Assembly: GCF_029227915.1 (NCBI RefSeq)
Contig: NC_079889.1
Span: 6,698,001-6,762,000, forward strand
DNA: 64,000 nucleotides
Direction of reading: 5' to 3'
Source: Hydractinia symbiolongicarpus
Taxonomy: Eukaryota > Cnidaria > Hydrozoa > Anthoathecata > Hydractiniidae
Under the pieces are notes generated by a model. The model searched no databases, had not been told where the DNA came from, and saw only the letters and a list, made by a program, of their open reading frames with translations. The translations under genes were made by a program, and so were the position numbers. Positions 25,112 through 38,800 of this stretch are shown piece by piece. Every line of letters starts with the position of its first letter. Positions within the stretch are counted from its first letter, which is position 1.

Positions 25112-28100
25112 CGCCATGGCCTTACAACACTCTTAACTACGTGCACAGTCCTATAAAGGCTGTAATATGGCCTTTTGCAGTCTAATAAAGGCCTTACACG
25201 TAAATCAGGTGGTTCCATCTGCCTGCGCAGCTTACCATTGGACTATTCCTTCCAGTCTCAATGCGCTACAACGTTCCAAGAGGTTTTCCTAAGCGCCATG
25301 GCCTTACAACACTCTTAACTACGTGCACAGTCCTATAAAGGCTGTAATATGGCCTTTTGCAGTCCAATAAAGGCCGCAGACGTAAATCACGTGGTTTCAC
25401 CCGCCTGCGCAGGTTAGCATTGGACTAGTTGTTCCAGTCTCAATGCGCTACAACGTCCCAAGTCATTTTCATTAACGCCGTCGCCTTAGAACGCTCTTAA
25501 CTACGTGCACAGTCCTATTAAGGCTGTAATATGGCCTTTTGCAGTCTAATAAAGGCCTCACAAGTAAATCACGTGGCTCCATCTGCCTGCGCAGGTTACC
25601 ATTGGACTATTCCTTCCAGTCTCAATGTGCTACAATGTTCCAAGTGGTTCTCCTTAGCGCTGTGGCCTTAGAACGCTCTTAACTATGTGCACAGTCCTAT
25701 AAAGGCTGTAATATGGCCTTTTGCAGTCTAATAAAGGCCTCACACGTAAATCACGTGGTTCCATCTGCCTGCGCAGGTTACCATTGGACTAGTTGTTCCA
25801 GTCTCAATGCGCTACAACGTCCTAAGTCATTTTCATCAGCGCCATCGCCTTAGAACGCTCTTAACTACGTGCACAGTCCTATAAAGGCTGTAATATGGCC
25901 TTTTGCAGTCTAATAAAGGCCTCACACGTAGATCACGTGGTTCCATCTGCCTGCGCAGGTTACCATTGTACTATCTCTTCCAGTCTCAATGCACTACAAC
26001 GTTCACAGATGTTTTCCTTAGCGCCATGGCCTTACAACACTCTTAACTACGTGCACAGTCCTATAAAGGCCGCAATATGGCCTTTTGCAGTCCAATAAAG
26101 GCCGCAGACGTAAATCACGTGATTTCAGCTGCCTGAGCAGGTTACCATTGTACTAGTCGTTCCAGTCTCAATGCGCACAACGTCCCAAGTCGTTTTCATT
26201 AGCGGCGTTGCCTTAGAACACTCTTAACTACGATCACAGTCCTATAAAGGCTGTAATATGGCCTTTTGCAGTCTAATAAATGCCTCACTCGTCAATCACG
26301 TGGTTTCATCTGCCTGCGCAGGTTACCATTGGACTAGTTGTTCCAGTCGCAATGCGCTACAACGTCCCAAGTCATTTTCATTAGCACCGTCGACTTAGAA
26401 TGCGCTTAACTAAGTGCACAGTCCAATAAAGGCTGTAATATGGCCTTTTGCAGTCTAATAAAGGCTTCACACGTAATTCACGTGGTTTCACCTGCCTGCG
26501 CAGATTACCATTGGACTAGTTGTTCCAGTCTCAATGCGCTACAACGTCCCAAGTCATTTTCATTAGCGCCATGGCCTTACAACACTCTTAACTACGTGCA
26601 CAGTCCTATAAAGACTGTAATATGGCCTTTTGCAGTCTAATAAAGACCTCACTCGTAGATCACGTGGTTTCATCTGCCTGCGCAGGTTACCATTGGACTA
26701 GTTGTTCCAATCTCAATGCACTACAACGTCCCAAGTCATTTTCATTAGCGGCGTCGACTTAGAACGCGATTAACAAAGTGCACAGTCCAATAAAGGCTGT
26801 AATATGGCCTTTTGCAGTCTAATAAAGGCCTCACACATAAATCAGGTGGTTCCATCTGCCTGCGCAGCTTACCATTGGACTATTCCTTCCAGTCTCTTTG
26901 CGCTACAACGTTCCAAGTGGTTCTCCTTAGCGCTGTGTCCTTAGAACACTCTTAACTACGTGCACAGTGCATTAAAAGCTGTAATATGGCCTTTGGCAGT
27001 CTAATAAAGGCTTCACACGTAAATCACGTGGTTTCACCTGCCTGCGCAGATTACCATTGGACTAGTTGTTCCAGTCTCAATGCGCTTCAACGTCCCAAGT
27101 CATTTTCATTAGCGCCATCGCCTTAGAACCCTCTTAACTACGTGCACAGTCCTATAAAGTCCTTAATATGGCCTTTTGCAGGCAATAAAGGCCGCAGACG
27201 TAAATCACGCGGTTTCAGCTGCCTGCGCAGGTTACCATTGGACTAGTCGTTCCAGTCTCAATGCGCTACAACGTCCCAAGTCGTTTTCATTAGCGCCGTT
27301 GCCTTAGTACACTCTTAACTACGTTCACGGTCCTATAAAGGCTGTAATATGGCATTTTGCAGTTTAATAAAGGCCTCACACGTAGATCACGTGGTTCCAT
27401 CTGCCTGCGCAGGCTACCATTGGACTAGTTGTTCCAATCTCAATGCGCTACAACGTCCCAAGTCATTTTCATTAGCGGCGTTGCCTTAGAACACTCTTAA
27501 CTACGATCACAGTCCTATAAAGGCTGTAATATGGCCTTTTGCAGTCTAATAAAGACCTCACTCGTAAATCACGTGGTTTCATCTGCCTGCGCAGGTTACC
27601 ATTGGACTATTCCTTCCAGTCTCAATGCGCTACAACGTCCCAAGTCGTTTTCATTAGCGCCGTTGCCTTAGAACACTCTTAACTACGTTCACAGTCCTAT
27701 AAAGGCTGTAATATGGCATTTTGCAGTCTAATAAAGGCCTCACACGAAGATCACGTGGTTCCATCTGCCTGCGCAGGTTAGCATTGGACTAGTTGTTCCA
27801 GTCTCAATGCGCTACAACGTCCCAAGTCATTTTCATTAGCGCCGTCGCCTTAGAACGCTCTTAACTACGTGCACAGTCCTATTAAGGCTGTAATATGGCC
27901 TTTTGCAGTCTAATAAAGGCCTCACAAGTAAATCACGTGGCTCCATCTGCCTGCGCAGGTTACCATTGGACTATTCCTGTCAGTCTCAATGCACTACAAC
28001 GTTCCAAGAGGTTTTCTTTAGCGCCATGGCCTTACAACACTCTTAACTACGTGCACAGTCCTATAAAGACTGTAATATGGCCTTTTGCAGTCTAATAAAG

Positions 28101-28249
28101 GCCTTACACGCAGATCACGTGTTTCCAACTGCCTGTGCAGGTTACCATTGTACTATTCCATCCAGTCTCACTGCACTACAACGTTCCAAGAGGTTTTCCT
28201 TAGCGCCATGGCCTTACAACACTCTTAACTACGTGCACAGTCCTATAAT
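24795..28249 (+). repeat. 19-monomer HOR C, copy 1 (3455 bp)
   Basis: The monomers at 24985 and 25167 and the stretch 26766-28240 have partners at +3455 bp (19 x 182 minus 3). Its left end overlaps the second 1494-bp unit. Diagnostic features are 1-bp losses in GCGCACAACG (near 26177) and GCAGGCAATAAAGG (near 27182), plus AGACCTCACTCG and GATTAACAAAG. It differs from copy 2 by one monomer fewer near 25.2 kb and one more near 26.5-26.7 kb, which cancel in length. Confidence 0.85.
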
Positions 28250-31200
28250 GGCTGTAATATGGCCTTTTGCAGTCTAATAAAGGCTTCACAATTAAATCAC
28301 GCGGATTCAGCTGCCTGCGCAGGTTACCATTGTACTAGTCGTTCCAGTCTCAATGCGCTACAACGTCCCAAGTCGTTTTCTTTAGCGCCTTGCTTTAGAA
28401 CACTCTTAACTACTTTCGCAATCCTATAAAGGCTGTAATATGGCCTTTTGCAGTCTAATAAAGGCCTTACACGTAGATCACGTGTTTCCATATGCATGCG
28501 CAGGTTGCCATTGTACTATTCCATCCATTCTCACTGCACTACAACGTTCCAAGAGGTTTTCCTTAGCGCCATGGCCTTACAACACTCTTAACTACGTGCA
28601 CAGTCCTATGAAGGCTGTAATATGGCCTTTTGCAGTCTAATAAAGGCCTTACACGTAAATCAGGTGGTTCCATCTGCCTGCGCAGCTTACCATTGGACTA
28701 TTCCTTCCAGTCTCAATGCGCTACAACGTTCCAAGAGATTTTCCTAAGCGCCATGGCCTTACAACACTCTTAACTACGTGCACAGTCCTATGAAGGCTGT
28801 AATATGGCCTTTTGCAGTCTAATAAAGGCCTTACACGTAAATCAGGTGGTTCCATCTGCCTGCGCAGCTTACCATTGGACTATTCCTTCCAGTCTCAATG
28901 CGCTACAACGTTCCAAGAGATTTTCCTAAGCGCCATGGCCTTACAACACTCTTAACTACGTGCACAGTCCTTTAAAGGCTGTAATATGGCCTTTTGCAGT
29001 CCAATAAAGGCCGCAGACGTAAATCACGTGGTTTCAACCGCCTGCGCAGGTTAGCATTGGACTAGTTGTTCCAGTCTCAATGCGCTACAACGTCCCAAGT
29101 CATTTTCATTAGCGCCGTCGCCTTAGAACGCTCTTAACTACGTGCACAGTCCTATTAAGGCTGTAATATGGCCTTTTGCAGTCTAATAAAGGCCTCACAA
29201 GTAAATCACGTGGCTCCATCTGCCTGCGCAGGTTACCATTGGACTATTCCTTCCAGTCTCAATGCGCTACAACGTTCCAAGTGGTTCTCCTTAGCGCTGT
29301 GGCCTTAGAACGCTCTTAACTATGTGCACAGTCCTATAAAGGCTGTAATATGGCTTTTTGCAGTCTAATAAAGGCCTCACACGTAAATCACGTGGTTCCA
29401 TCTGCCTGCGCAGGTTACCATTGGACTAGTTGTTCCAGTCTCAATGCGCTACAACGTCCTAAGTCATTTTCATCAGCGCCATCGCCTTAGAACGCTCTTA
29501 ACTACGTGCACAGTCCTATAAAGGCTGTAATATGGCCTTTTGCAGTCCAATAAAGGCCGCAGACGTAAATCACGTGGTTTCAGCTGCCTGAGCAGGTTAC
29601 CATTGTACTAGTCGTTCCAGTCTCAATGCACTACAATGTTCACAGAAGTTTTCCTTAGCGCCATGGCCTTACAACACTCTTAACTACGTGCACAGTCCTA
29701 TAAAGGCTGCAATATGGCCTTTTGCAGTCCAATAAAGGCCGCAGACGTAAATCACGTGGTTTCAGCTGCCTGAGCAGGTTACCATTGTACTAGTCGTTCC
29801 AGTCTCAATGCGCACAACGTCCCAAGTCGTTTTCATTAGCGGCGTTGCCTTAGAACACTCTTAACTACGATCACAGTCCTATAAAGGCTGTAATATGGCC
29901 TTTTGCAGTCTAATAAATGCCTCACTCGTCAATCACGTGGTTTCATCTGCCTGCGCAGGTTACCATTGGACTAGTTGTTCCAGTCGCAATGCGCTACAAC
30001 GTCCCAAGTCATTTTCATTAGCGCCGTCGACTTAGAATGCGCTTAACTAAGTGCACAGTCCAATAAAGGCTGTAATATGGCCTTTTGCAGTCTAATAAAG
30101 GCTTCACACGTAAATCACGTGGTTTCACCTGCCTGCGCAGATTACCATTGGACTAGTTGTTCCAGTCTCAATGCGCTACAACGTCCCAAGTCATTTTCAT
30201 TAGCGGCGTCGACTTAGAACGCGATTAACAAAGTGCACAGTCCAATAAAGGCTGTAATATGGCCTTTTGCAGTCTAATAAAGGCCTCACACATAAATCAG
30301 GTGGTTCCATCTGCCTGCGCAGCTTACCATTGGACTATTCCTTCCAGTCTCTTTGCGCTACAACGTTCCAAGTGGTTCTCCTTAGCGCTGTGTCCTTAGA
30401 ACACTCTTAACTACGTGCACAGTGCATTAAAAGCTGTAATATGGCCTTTGGCAGTCTAATAAAGGCTTCACACGTAAATCACGTGGTTTCACCTGCCTGC
30501 GCAGATTACCATTGGACTAGTTGTTCCAGTCTCAATGCGCTTCAACGTCCCAAGTCATTTTCATTAGCGCCATCGCCTTAGAACGCTCTTAACTACGTGC
30601 ACAGTCCTATAAAGTCCGTAATATGGCCTTTTGCAGGCAATAAAGGCCGCAGACGTAAATCACGCGGTTTCAGCTGCCTGCGCAGGTTACCATTGGACTA
30701 GTCGTTCCAGTCTCAATGCGCTACAACGTCCCAAGTCGTTTTCATTAGCGCCGTTGCCTTAGTACACTCTTAACTACGTTCACGGTCCTATAAAGGCTGT
30801 AATATGGCATTTTGCAGTTTAATAAAGGCCTCACACGTAGATCACGTGGTTCCATCTGCCTGCGCAGGCTACCATTGGACTAGTTGTTCCAATCTCAATG
30901 CGCTACAACGTCCCAAGTCATTTTCATTAGCGGCGTTGCCTTAGAACACTCTTAACTACGATCACAGTCCTATAAAGGCTGTAATATGGCCTTTTGCAGT
31001 CTAATAAAGACCTCACTCGTAAATCACGTGGTTTCATCTGCCTGCGCAGGTTACCATTGGACTATTCCTTCCAGTCTCAATGCGCTACAACGTCCCAAGT
31101 CGTTTTCATTAGCGCCGTTGCCTTAGAACACTCTTAACTACGTTCACAGTCCTATAAAGGCTGTAATATGGCATTTTGCAGTCTAATAAAGGCCTCACAC

Positions 31201-31704
31201 GAAGATCACGTGGTTCCATCTGCCTGCGCAGGTTAGCATTGGACTAGTTGTTCCAGTCTCAATGCGCTACAACGTCCCAAGTCATTTTCATTAGCGCCGT
31301 CGCCTTAGAACGCTCTTAACTACGTGCACAGTCCTATTAAGGCTGTAATATGGCCTTTTGCAGTCTAATAAAGGCCTCACAAGTAAATCACGTGGCTCCA
31401 TCTGCCTGCGCAGGTTACCATTGGACTATTCCTGTCAGTCTCAATGCACTACAACGTTCCAAGAGGTTTTCTTTAGCGCCATGGCCTTACAACACTCTTA
31501 ACTACGTGCACAGTCCTATAAAGACTGTAATATGGCCTTTTGCAGTCTAATAAAGGCCTTACACGCAGATCACGTGTTTCCAACTGCCTGTGCAGGTTAC
31601 CATTGTACTATTCCATCCAGTCTCACTGCACTACAACGTTCCAAGAGGTTTTCCTTAGCGCCATGGCCTTACAACACTCTTAACTACGTGCACAGTCCTA
31701 TAAT
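28250..31704 (+). repeat. 19-monomer HOR C, copy 2 (3455 bp)
   Basis: It matches copy 1 on its right part (30221 against 26766, offset 3455) and copy 3 on its left part (28440 against 31895, with CATCAGCGCC at 29471 against 32926, offset 3455). It contains a duplicated monomer at 28610-28973. It also contains a fusion monomer near 30.1-30.2 kb, where the TTCACACGTAAATCACG version runs into GCGGCGTCGACTTAG, removing one monomer relative to copy 1. Confidence 0.87.
28610..28973 (+). repeat. Tandem single-monomer duplication inside HOR C
   Basis: Two consecutive 182-bp monomers beginning GAAGGCTG at 28610 and 28792 look identical except at the last bases (CCTATGAAGG against CCTTTAAAGG). Both carry CTTACACGTAAATCAGG and GAGATTTTCCTAAGCG. 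Copy 3 has the same pair at 32065 and 32247, while copy 1 has one related monomer (25167), so the duplication predates the copy 2/copy 3 amplification. Confidence 0.88.
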
Positions 31705-33060
31705 GGCTGTAATATGGCCTTTTGCAGTCTAATAAAGGCTTCACAATTAAATCACGCGGATTCAGCTGCCTGCGCAGGTTACCATTGTACTAGTCGTTCC
31801 AGTCTCAATGCGCTACAACGTCCCAAGTCGTTTTCTTTAGCGCCTTGCTTTAGAACACTCTTAACTACTTTCGCAATCCTATAAAGGCTGTAATATGGCC
31901 TTTTGCAGTCTAATAAAGGCCTTACACGTAGATCACGTGTTTCCATATGCATGCGCAGGTTGCCATTGTACTATTCCATCCATTCTCACTGCACTACAAC
32001 GTTCCAAGAGGTTTTCCTTAGCGCCATGGCCTTACAACACTCTTAACTACGTGCACAGTCCTATGAAGGCTGTAATATGGCCTTTTGCAGTCTAATAAAG
32101 GCCTTACACGTAAATCAGGTGGTTCCATCTGCCTGCGCAGCTTACCATTGGACTATTCCTTCCAGTCTCAATGCGCTACAACGTTCCAAGAGATTTTCCT
32201 AAGCGCCATGGCCTTACAACACTCTTAACTACGTGCACAGTCCTATGAAGGCTGTAATATGGCCTTTTGCAGTCTAATAAAGGCCTTACACGTAAATCAG
32301 GTGGTTCCATCTGCCTGCGCAGCTTACCATTGGACTATTCCTTCCAGTCTCAATGCGCTACAACGTTCCAAGAGATTTTCCTAAGCGCCATGGCCTTACA
32401 ACACTCTTAACTACGTGCACAGTCCTTTAAAGGCTGTAATATGGCCTTTTGCAGTCCAATAAAGGCCGCAGACGTAAATCACGTGGTTTCAACCGCCTGC
32501 GCAGGTTAGCATTGGACTAGTTGTTCCAGTCTCAATGCGCTACAACGTCCCAAGTCATTTTCATTAGCGCCGTCGCCTTAGAACGCTCTTAACTACGTGC
32601 ACAGTCCTATTAAGGCTGTAATATGGCCTTTTGCAGTCTAATAAAGGCCTCACAAGTAAATCACGTGGCTCCATCTGCCTGCGCAGGTTACCATTGGACT
32701 ATTCCTTCCAGTCTCAATGCGCTACAACGTTCCAAGTGGTTCTCCTTAGCGCTGTGGCCTTAGAACGCTCTTAACTATGTGCACAGTCCTATAAAGGCTG
32801 TAATATGGCTTTTTGCAGTCTAATAAAGGCCTCACACGTAAATCACGTGGTTCCATCTGCCTGCGCAGGTTACCATTGGACTAGTTGTTCCAGTCTCAAT
32901 GCGCTACAACGTCCTAAGTCATTTTCATCAGCGCCATCGCCTTAGAACGCTCTTAACTACGTGCACAGTCCTATAAAGGCTGTAATATGGCCTTTTGCAG
33001 TCCAATAAAGGCCGCAGACGTAAATCACGTGGTTTCAGCTGCCTGAGCAGGTTACCATTG
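31705..33060 (+). repeat. 19-monomer HOR C, copy 3 (left part only)
   Basis: It follows copy 2 at 3455 bp, including the doublet at 32065-32428 and GGCTTTTTGC near 32810. At about 33060-33100 two monomers present in copy 2 and at 36.7-37.1 kb are missing: those with TGTTCACAGAAG, GCGCACAACG and AGTCGCAATG. The sequence continues as the next HOR family, so the C period is lost here. Confidence 0.83.
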
Positions 33061-35880
33061 TACTAGTCGTTCCAGTCTCAATGCGCTACAACGTCCCAAG
33101 TCATTTTCATTAGCGCCGTCGACTTAGAATGCGCTTAACTAAGTGCACAGTCCAATAAAGGCTGTAATATGGCCTTTTGCAGTCTAATAAAGGCTTCACA
33201 CGTAAATCACGTGGTTTCACCTGCCTGCGCAGATTACCATTGGACTAGTTGTTCCAGTCTCAATGCGCTACAACGTCCCAAGTCATTTTCATTAGCGCCA
33301 TGGCCTTACACCACTCTTAACGACGTGCACAGTCCTATAAAGGCCGTAACATGGCCTTTTGCAGTCTAATAAAGGCCTCACACGTAAATCACGTGGTTTC
33401 ACCTGCCTGCGCAGCTTACCATTGAACTAGTTGTTCCAGTCTCAATGCACTACAACGTTCCAAGTCATTTTCATTAGCGCCATCGCCTTAGAACGCTCTT
33501 AACTACGTGCACAGTCCTATAAAGGCTGTAATATGGCCTTTCGCAGTCTAATAAAGGCGTCACACGTAGATGTCGTGGTTCCATCTGCCTGTGCAGGTTA
33601 CCATTGTACTATTTCTTCCAGTCTTAATGCAGTATAATGTTCCAAGAGGTTTTCCTTAGCGCCATGGCCTTACAACACTCTTAACTACGTGCACAGTCCT
33701 ATAAAGTCCGTAATATGGCCTTTTGCAGGCAATAAAGGCCGCAGACGTAAATCACGCGGTTTCAGCTGCCTGCGCAGGTTACCATTGGACTAGTCGTTCC
33801 AGTCTCAATGCGCTACAACGTCCCAAGTCGTTTTCATTAGCGCCGTTGCCTTAGTACACTCTTAACTACGATCACAGTCCTATAAAGGCTGTAATATGGC
33901 CTTTTGCAGTCTAATAAAGACCTCACTCGTAGATCACGTGGTTTCATCTGCCTGCGCAGGTTACCATTGGACTAGTTGTTCCAATCTCAATGCGCTACAA
34001 CGTCCCAAGTCATTTTCATTAGCTGCGTCGACTTAGAACGCGCTTAACTAAGTGCACAGTCCAATAAAGGCTGTAATATGGCCTTTTGCAGTCTAATAAA
34101 GGCCTCACACATAAATCAGGTGGTTCCATCTGCCTGCGCAGCTTACCATTGGACTATTCCTTCCAGTCTCTTTGCGCTACAACGTTCCAAGTGGTTCTCC
34201 TTAGCGCTGTGTCCTTAGAACACTCTTAACTACGTGCACAGTGCATTAAAGGCTGTAATATGGCCTTTGGCAGTCTAATAAAGGCTTCACACGTAAATCA
34301 CGTGGTTTCACCTGCCTGCGCAGATTACCATTGGACTAGTTGTTCCAGTCTCAATGCGCTACAACGTCCCAAGTCGTTTTCATTAGCGCCGTTGCCTTAG
34401 TACACTCTTAACTACGATCACAGTCCTATAAAGGCTGTAATATGGCCTGTTGCAGTCTAATAAAGACCTCACTCGTAGATCACGTGGTTTCATCTGCCTG
34501 CGCAGGTTACCATTGGACTAGTTGTTCCAATCTCAATGCGCTACAACGTCCTAAGTCATTTTCATTAGCGGTGTCGACTTAGAACGCACTTAACTAAGTG
34601 CACAGTCCAATAAAGGCTGTAATATGGCCTTTTGCAGTCTAATAAAGGCCTCACACATAAATCAGGTGGTTCCATCTGCCTGCGCAGCTTACCATTGGAC
34701 TATTCCTTCCAGTCTCTTTGCGCTACAACGTTCCAAGTGGTTCTCCTTAGCGCTGTGTCCTTAGAACACTCTTAACTACGTGCACAGTGCATTAAAGGCT
34801 GTAATATGGCCTTTGGCAGTCTAATAAAGGCTTCACACGTAAATCACGTGGTTTCACCTGCCTGCGCAGATTACCATTGGACTAGTTGTTCCAGTCTCAA
34901 TGCGCTTCAACGTCCCAAGTCATTTTCATTAGCGCCATCGCCTTAGAACGCTCTTAACTACGTGCACAGTCCTATAAAGTCCGTAATATGGTCTTTTGCA
35001 GGCAATAAAGGCCGCAGACGTAAATCACGCGGTTTCAGCTGCCTGCGCAGGTTACCATTGGACTAGTCGTTCCAGTCTCAATGCGCTACAACGTCCCAAG
35101 TCGTTTTCATTAGCGCCGTCGACTTAGAACGCGCTTAATTAAGTGCACAGTCCAATAAAGGCTGTAATATGGCCTTTTGCAGTCTAATAAAGGCCTCACA
35201 CATAAATCAGGTTGTTCCATCTGCCTGCGCAGCTTACCATTGGACTATTCCTTCCAGTCTCTATGCGCTACAACGTTCCAAGTGGTTCTCCTTAGCGCTG
35301 TGTCCTTAGAACACTCTTAACTACGTGCACAGTGCATTAAAGGCTGTAATATGGCCTTTTGCAGTCTAATAAAGGCTTCACACGTAAATCACGTGGTTTC
35401 ACCTGCCTGCGCAGATTACCATTGGACTAGTTGTTCCAGTCTCAATGCGCTACAACGTCCCAAGTCATTTTCATTAGCGCCATCGCCTTAGAACGCGCTT
35501 AACTACGTGCACAGTCCCATAAAAGCTGTAATATGGCCTTTCGCAGTCTAATAAAGGCACGTAGATGTCGTGGTTGCATCTGCCTGTGCAGGTTACCATT
35601 GTACTATTTCTTCCAGTCTTAATGCAGTACAACGTTCCAAGAGGTTTTCCTTAGCGCCATGGCCTTACAACACTCTTAACTACGTGCACAGTCCTATAAA
35701 GGCCGTAATATGGCCTTTTTGCAGTCCAATAAAGGCGGTAGACGTAAATCACGCGGTTTTAGCTGCCTGCGCAGGTTACCATTGGACTAGTCGTTCCAGT
35801 CTCAATGCGCTACAACGTCCCAAGTCGTTTTCATTAGCGCCGTTGCCTTAGAACACTCTTAACTACGTGCACAGTCCTAT
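32247..35880 (+). repeat. HOR D, unit 1 (20 monomers, 3634 bp)
   Basis: The unit runs from GAAGGCTG at 32247 to the same sequence at 35881. Its left part overlaps HOR C copy 3. From about 33.1 kb the partners lie 3997 bp away (33169 and 37166, and AAAGGCACGTAGATG at 35553 and 39550), because unit 2 has two additional monomers. It contains a local 3-monomer repeat (TACGATCACAG at 33868 and 34414, 546 bp), 1-bp losses in GCAGGCAATAAAGG and a 5-bp loss at 35556. A private extra T occurs near 35717 (GGCCTTTTTGC). Confidence 0.83.
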
Positions 35881-38800
35881 GAAGGCTGTAATATGGCCTT
35901 TTGCAGTCTAATAAAGGCCTTACACGTAAATCAGGTGGTTCCATCTGCCTGCGCAGCTTACCATTGGACTATTCCTTCCAGTCTCAATGCGCTACAACGT
36001 TCCAAGAGATTTTCCTAAGCGCCATGGCCTTACAACACTCTTAACTACGTGCACAGTCCTTTAAAGGCTGTAATATGGCCTTTTGCAGTCCAATAAAGGC
36101 CGCAGACGTAAATCACGTGGTTTCAACCGCCTGCGCAGGTTAGCATTGGACTAGTTGTTCCAGTCTCAATGCGCTACAACGTCCCAAGTCATTTTCATTA
36201 GCGCCGTCGCCTTAGAACGCTCTTAACTACGTGCACAGTCCTATTAAGGCTGTAATATGGCCTTTTGCAGTCTAATAAAGGCCTCACAAGTAAATCACGT
36301 GGCTCCATCTGCCTGCGCAGGTTACCATTGGACTATTCCTTCCAGTCTCAATGCGCTACAACGTTCCAAGTGGTTCTCCTTAGCGCTGTGGCCTTAGAAC
36401 GCTCTTAACTATGTGCACAGTCCTATAAAGGCTGTAATATGGCTTTTTGCAGTCTAATAAAGGCCTCACACGTAAATCACGTGGTTCCATCTGCCTGCGC
36501 AGGTTACCATTGGACTAGTTGTTCCAGTCTCAATGCGCTACAACGTCCTAAGTCATTTTCATCAGCGCCATCGCCTTAGAACGCTCTTAACTACGTGCAC
36601 AGTCCTATAAAGGCTGTAATATGGCCTTTTGCAGTCCAATAAAGGCCGCAGACGTAAATCACGTGGTTTCAGCTGCCTGAGCAGGTTACCATTGTACTAG
36701 TCGTTCCAGTCTCAATGCACTACAATGTTCACAGAAGTTTTCCTTAGCGCCATGGCCTTACAACACTCTTAACTACGTGCACAGTCCTATAAAGGCTGCA
36801 ATATGGCCTTTTGCAGTCCAATAAAGGCCGCAGACGTAAATCACGTGGTTTCAGCTGCCTGAGCAGGTTACCATTGTACTAGTCGTTCCAGTCTCAATGC
36901 GCACAACGTCCCAAGTCGTTTTCATTAGCGGCGTTGCCTTAGAACACTCTTAACTACGATCACAGTCCTATAAAGGCTGTAATATGGCCTTTTGCAGTCT
37001 AATAAATGCCTCACTCGTCAATCACGTGGTTTCATCTGCCTGCGCAGGTTACCATTGGACTAGTTGTTCCAGTCGCAATGCGCTACAACGTCCCAAGTCA
37101 TTTTCATTAGCGCCGTCGACTTAGAATGCGCTTAACTAAGTGCACAGTCCAATAAAGGCTGTAATATGGCCTTTTGCAGTCTAATAAAGGCTTCACACGT
37201 AAATCACGTGGTTTCACCTGCCTGCGCAGATTACCATTGGACTAGTTGTTCCAGTCTCAATGCGCTACAACGTCCCAAGTCATTTTCATTAGCGCCATGG
37301 CCTTACAACACTCTTAACGACGTGCACAGTCCTATAAAGGCCGTAACATGGCCTTTTGCAGTCTAATAAAGGCCTCACACGTAAATCACGTGGTTTCACC
37401 TGCCTGCGCAGCTTACCATTGAACTAGTTGTTCCAGTCTCAATGCACTACAACGTTCCAAGTCATTTTCATTAGCGCCATCGCCTTAGAACGCTCTTAAC
37501 TACGTGCACAGTCCTATAAAGGCTGTAATATGGCCTTTCGCAGTCTAATAAAGGCGTCACACGTAGATGTCGTGGTTCCATCTGCCTGTGCAGGTTACCA
37601 TTGTACTATTTCTTCCAGTCTTAATGCAGTATAATGTTCCAAGAGGTTTTCCTTAGCGCCATGGCCTTACAACACTCTTAACTACGTGCACAGTCCTATA
37701 AAGTCCGTAATATGGCCTTTTGCAGGCAATAAAGGCCGCAGACGTAAATCACGCGGTTTCAGCTGCCTGCGCAGGTTACCATTGGACTAGTCGTTCCAGT
37801 CTCAATGCGCTACAACGTCCCAAGTCGTTTTCATTAGCGCCGTTGCCTTAGTACACTCTTAACTACGATCACAGTCCTATAAAGGCTGTAATATGGCCTT
37901 TTGCAGTCTAATAAAGACCTCACTCGTAGATCACGTGGTTTCATCTGCCTGCGCAGGTTACCATTGGACTAGTTGTTCCAATCTCAATGCGCTACAACGT
38001 CCCAAGTCATTTTCATTAGCTGCGTCGACTTAGAACGCGCTTAACTAAGTGCACAGTCCAATAAAGGCTGTAATATGGCCTTTTGCAGTCTAATAAAGGC
38101 CTCACACATAAATCAGGTGGTTCCATCTGCCTGCGCAGCTTACCATTGGACTATTCCTTCCAGTCTCTTTGCGCTACAACGTTCCAAGTGGTTCTCCTTA
38201 GCGCTGTGTCCTTAGAACACTCTTAACTACGTGCACAGTGCATTAAAGGCTGTAATATGGCCTTTGGCAGTCTAATAAAGGCTTCACACGTAAATCACGT
38301 GGTTTCACCTGCCTGCGCAGATTACCATTGGACTAGTTGTTCCAGTCTCAATGCGCTACAACGTCCCAAGTCGTTTTCATTAGCGCCGTTGCCTTAGTAC
38401 ACTCTTAACTACGATCACAGTCCTATAAAGGCTGTAATATGGCCTTTTGCAGTCTAATAAAGACCTCACTCGTAGATCACGTGGTTTCATCTGCCTGCGC
38501 AGGTTACCATTGGACTAGTTGTTCCAATCTCAATGCGCTACAACGTCCCAAGTCATTTTCATTAGCGGCGTCGACTTAGAACGCACTTAACTAAGTGCAC
38601 AGTCCAATAAAGGCTGTAATATGGCCTTTTGCAGTCTAATAAAGGCCTCACACATAAATCAGGTGGTTCCATCTGCCTGCGCAGCTTACCATTGGACTAT
38701 TCCTTCCAGTCTCTTTGCGCTACAACGTTCCAAGTGGTTCTCCTTAGCGCTGTGTCCTTAGAACACTCTTAACTACGTGCACAGTGCATTAAAGGCTGTA

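Noticed and set aside
35570-35851. 93-codon reading frame
   Set aside because: It results from the extra T near 35717. The partner at 39.57-39.85 kb lacks the T and the frame.
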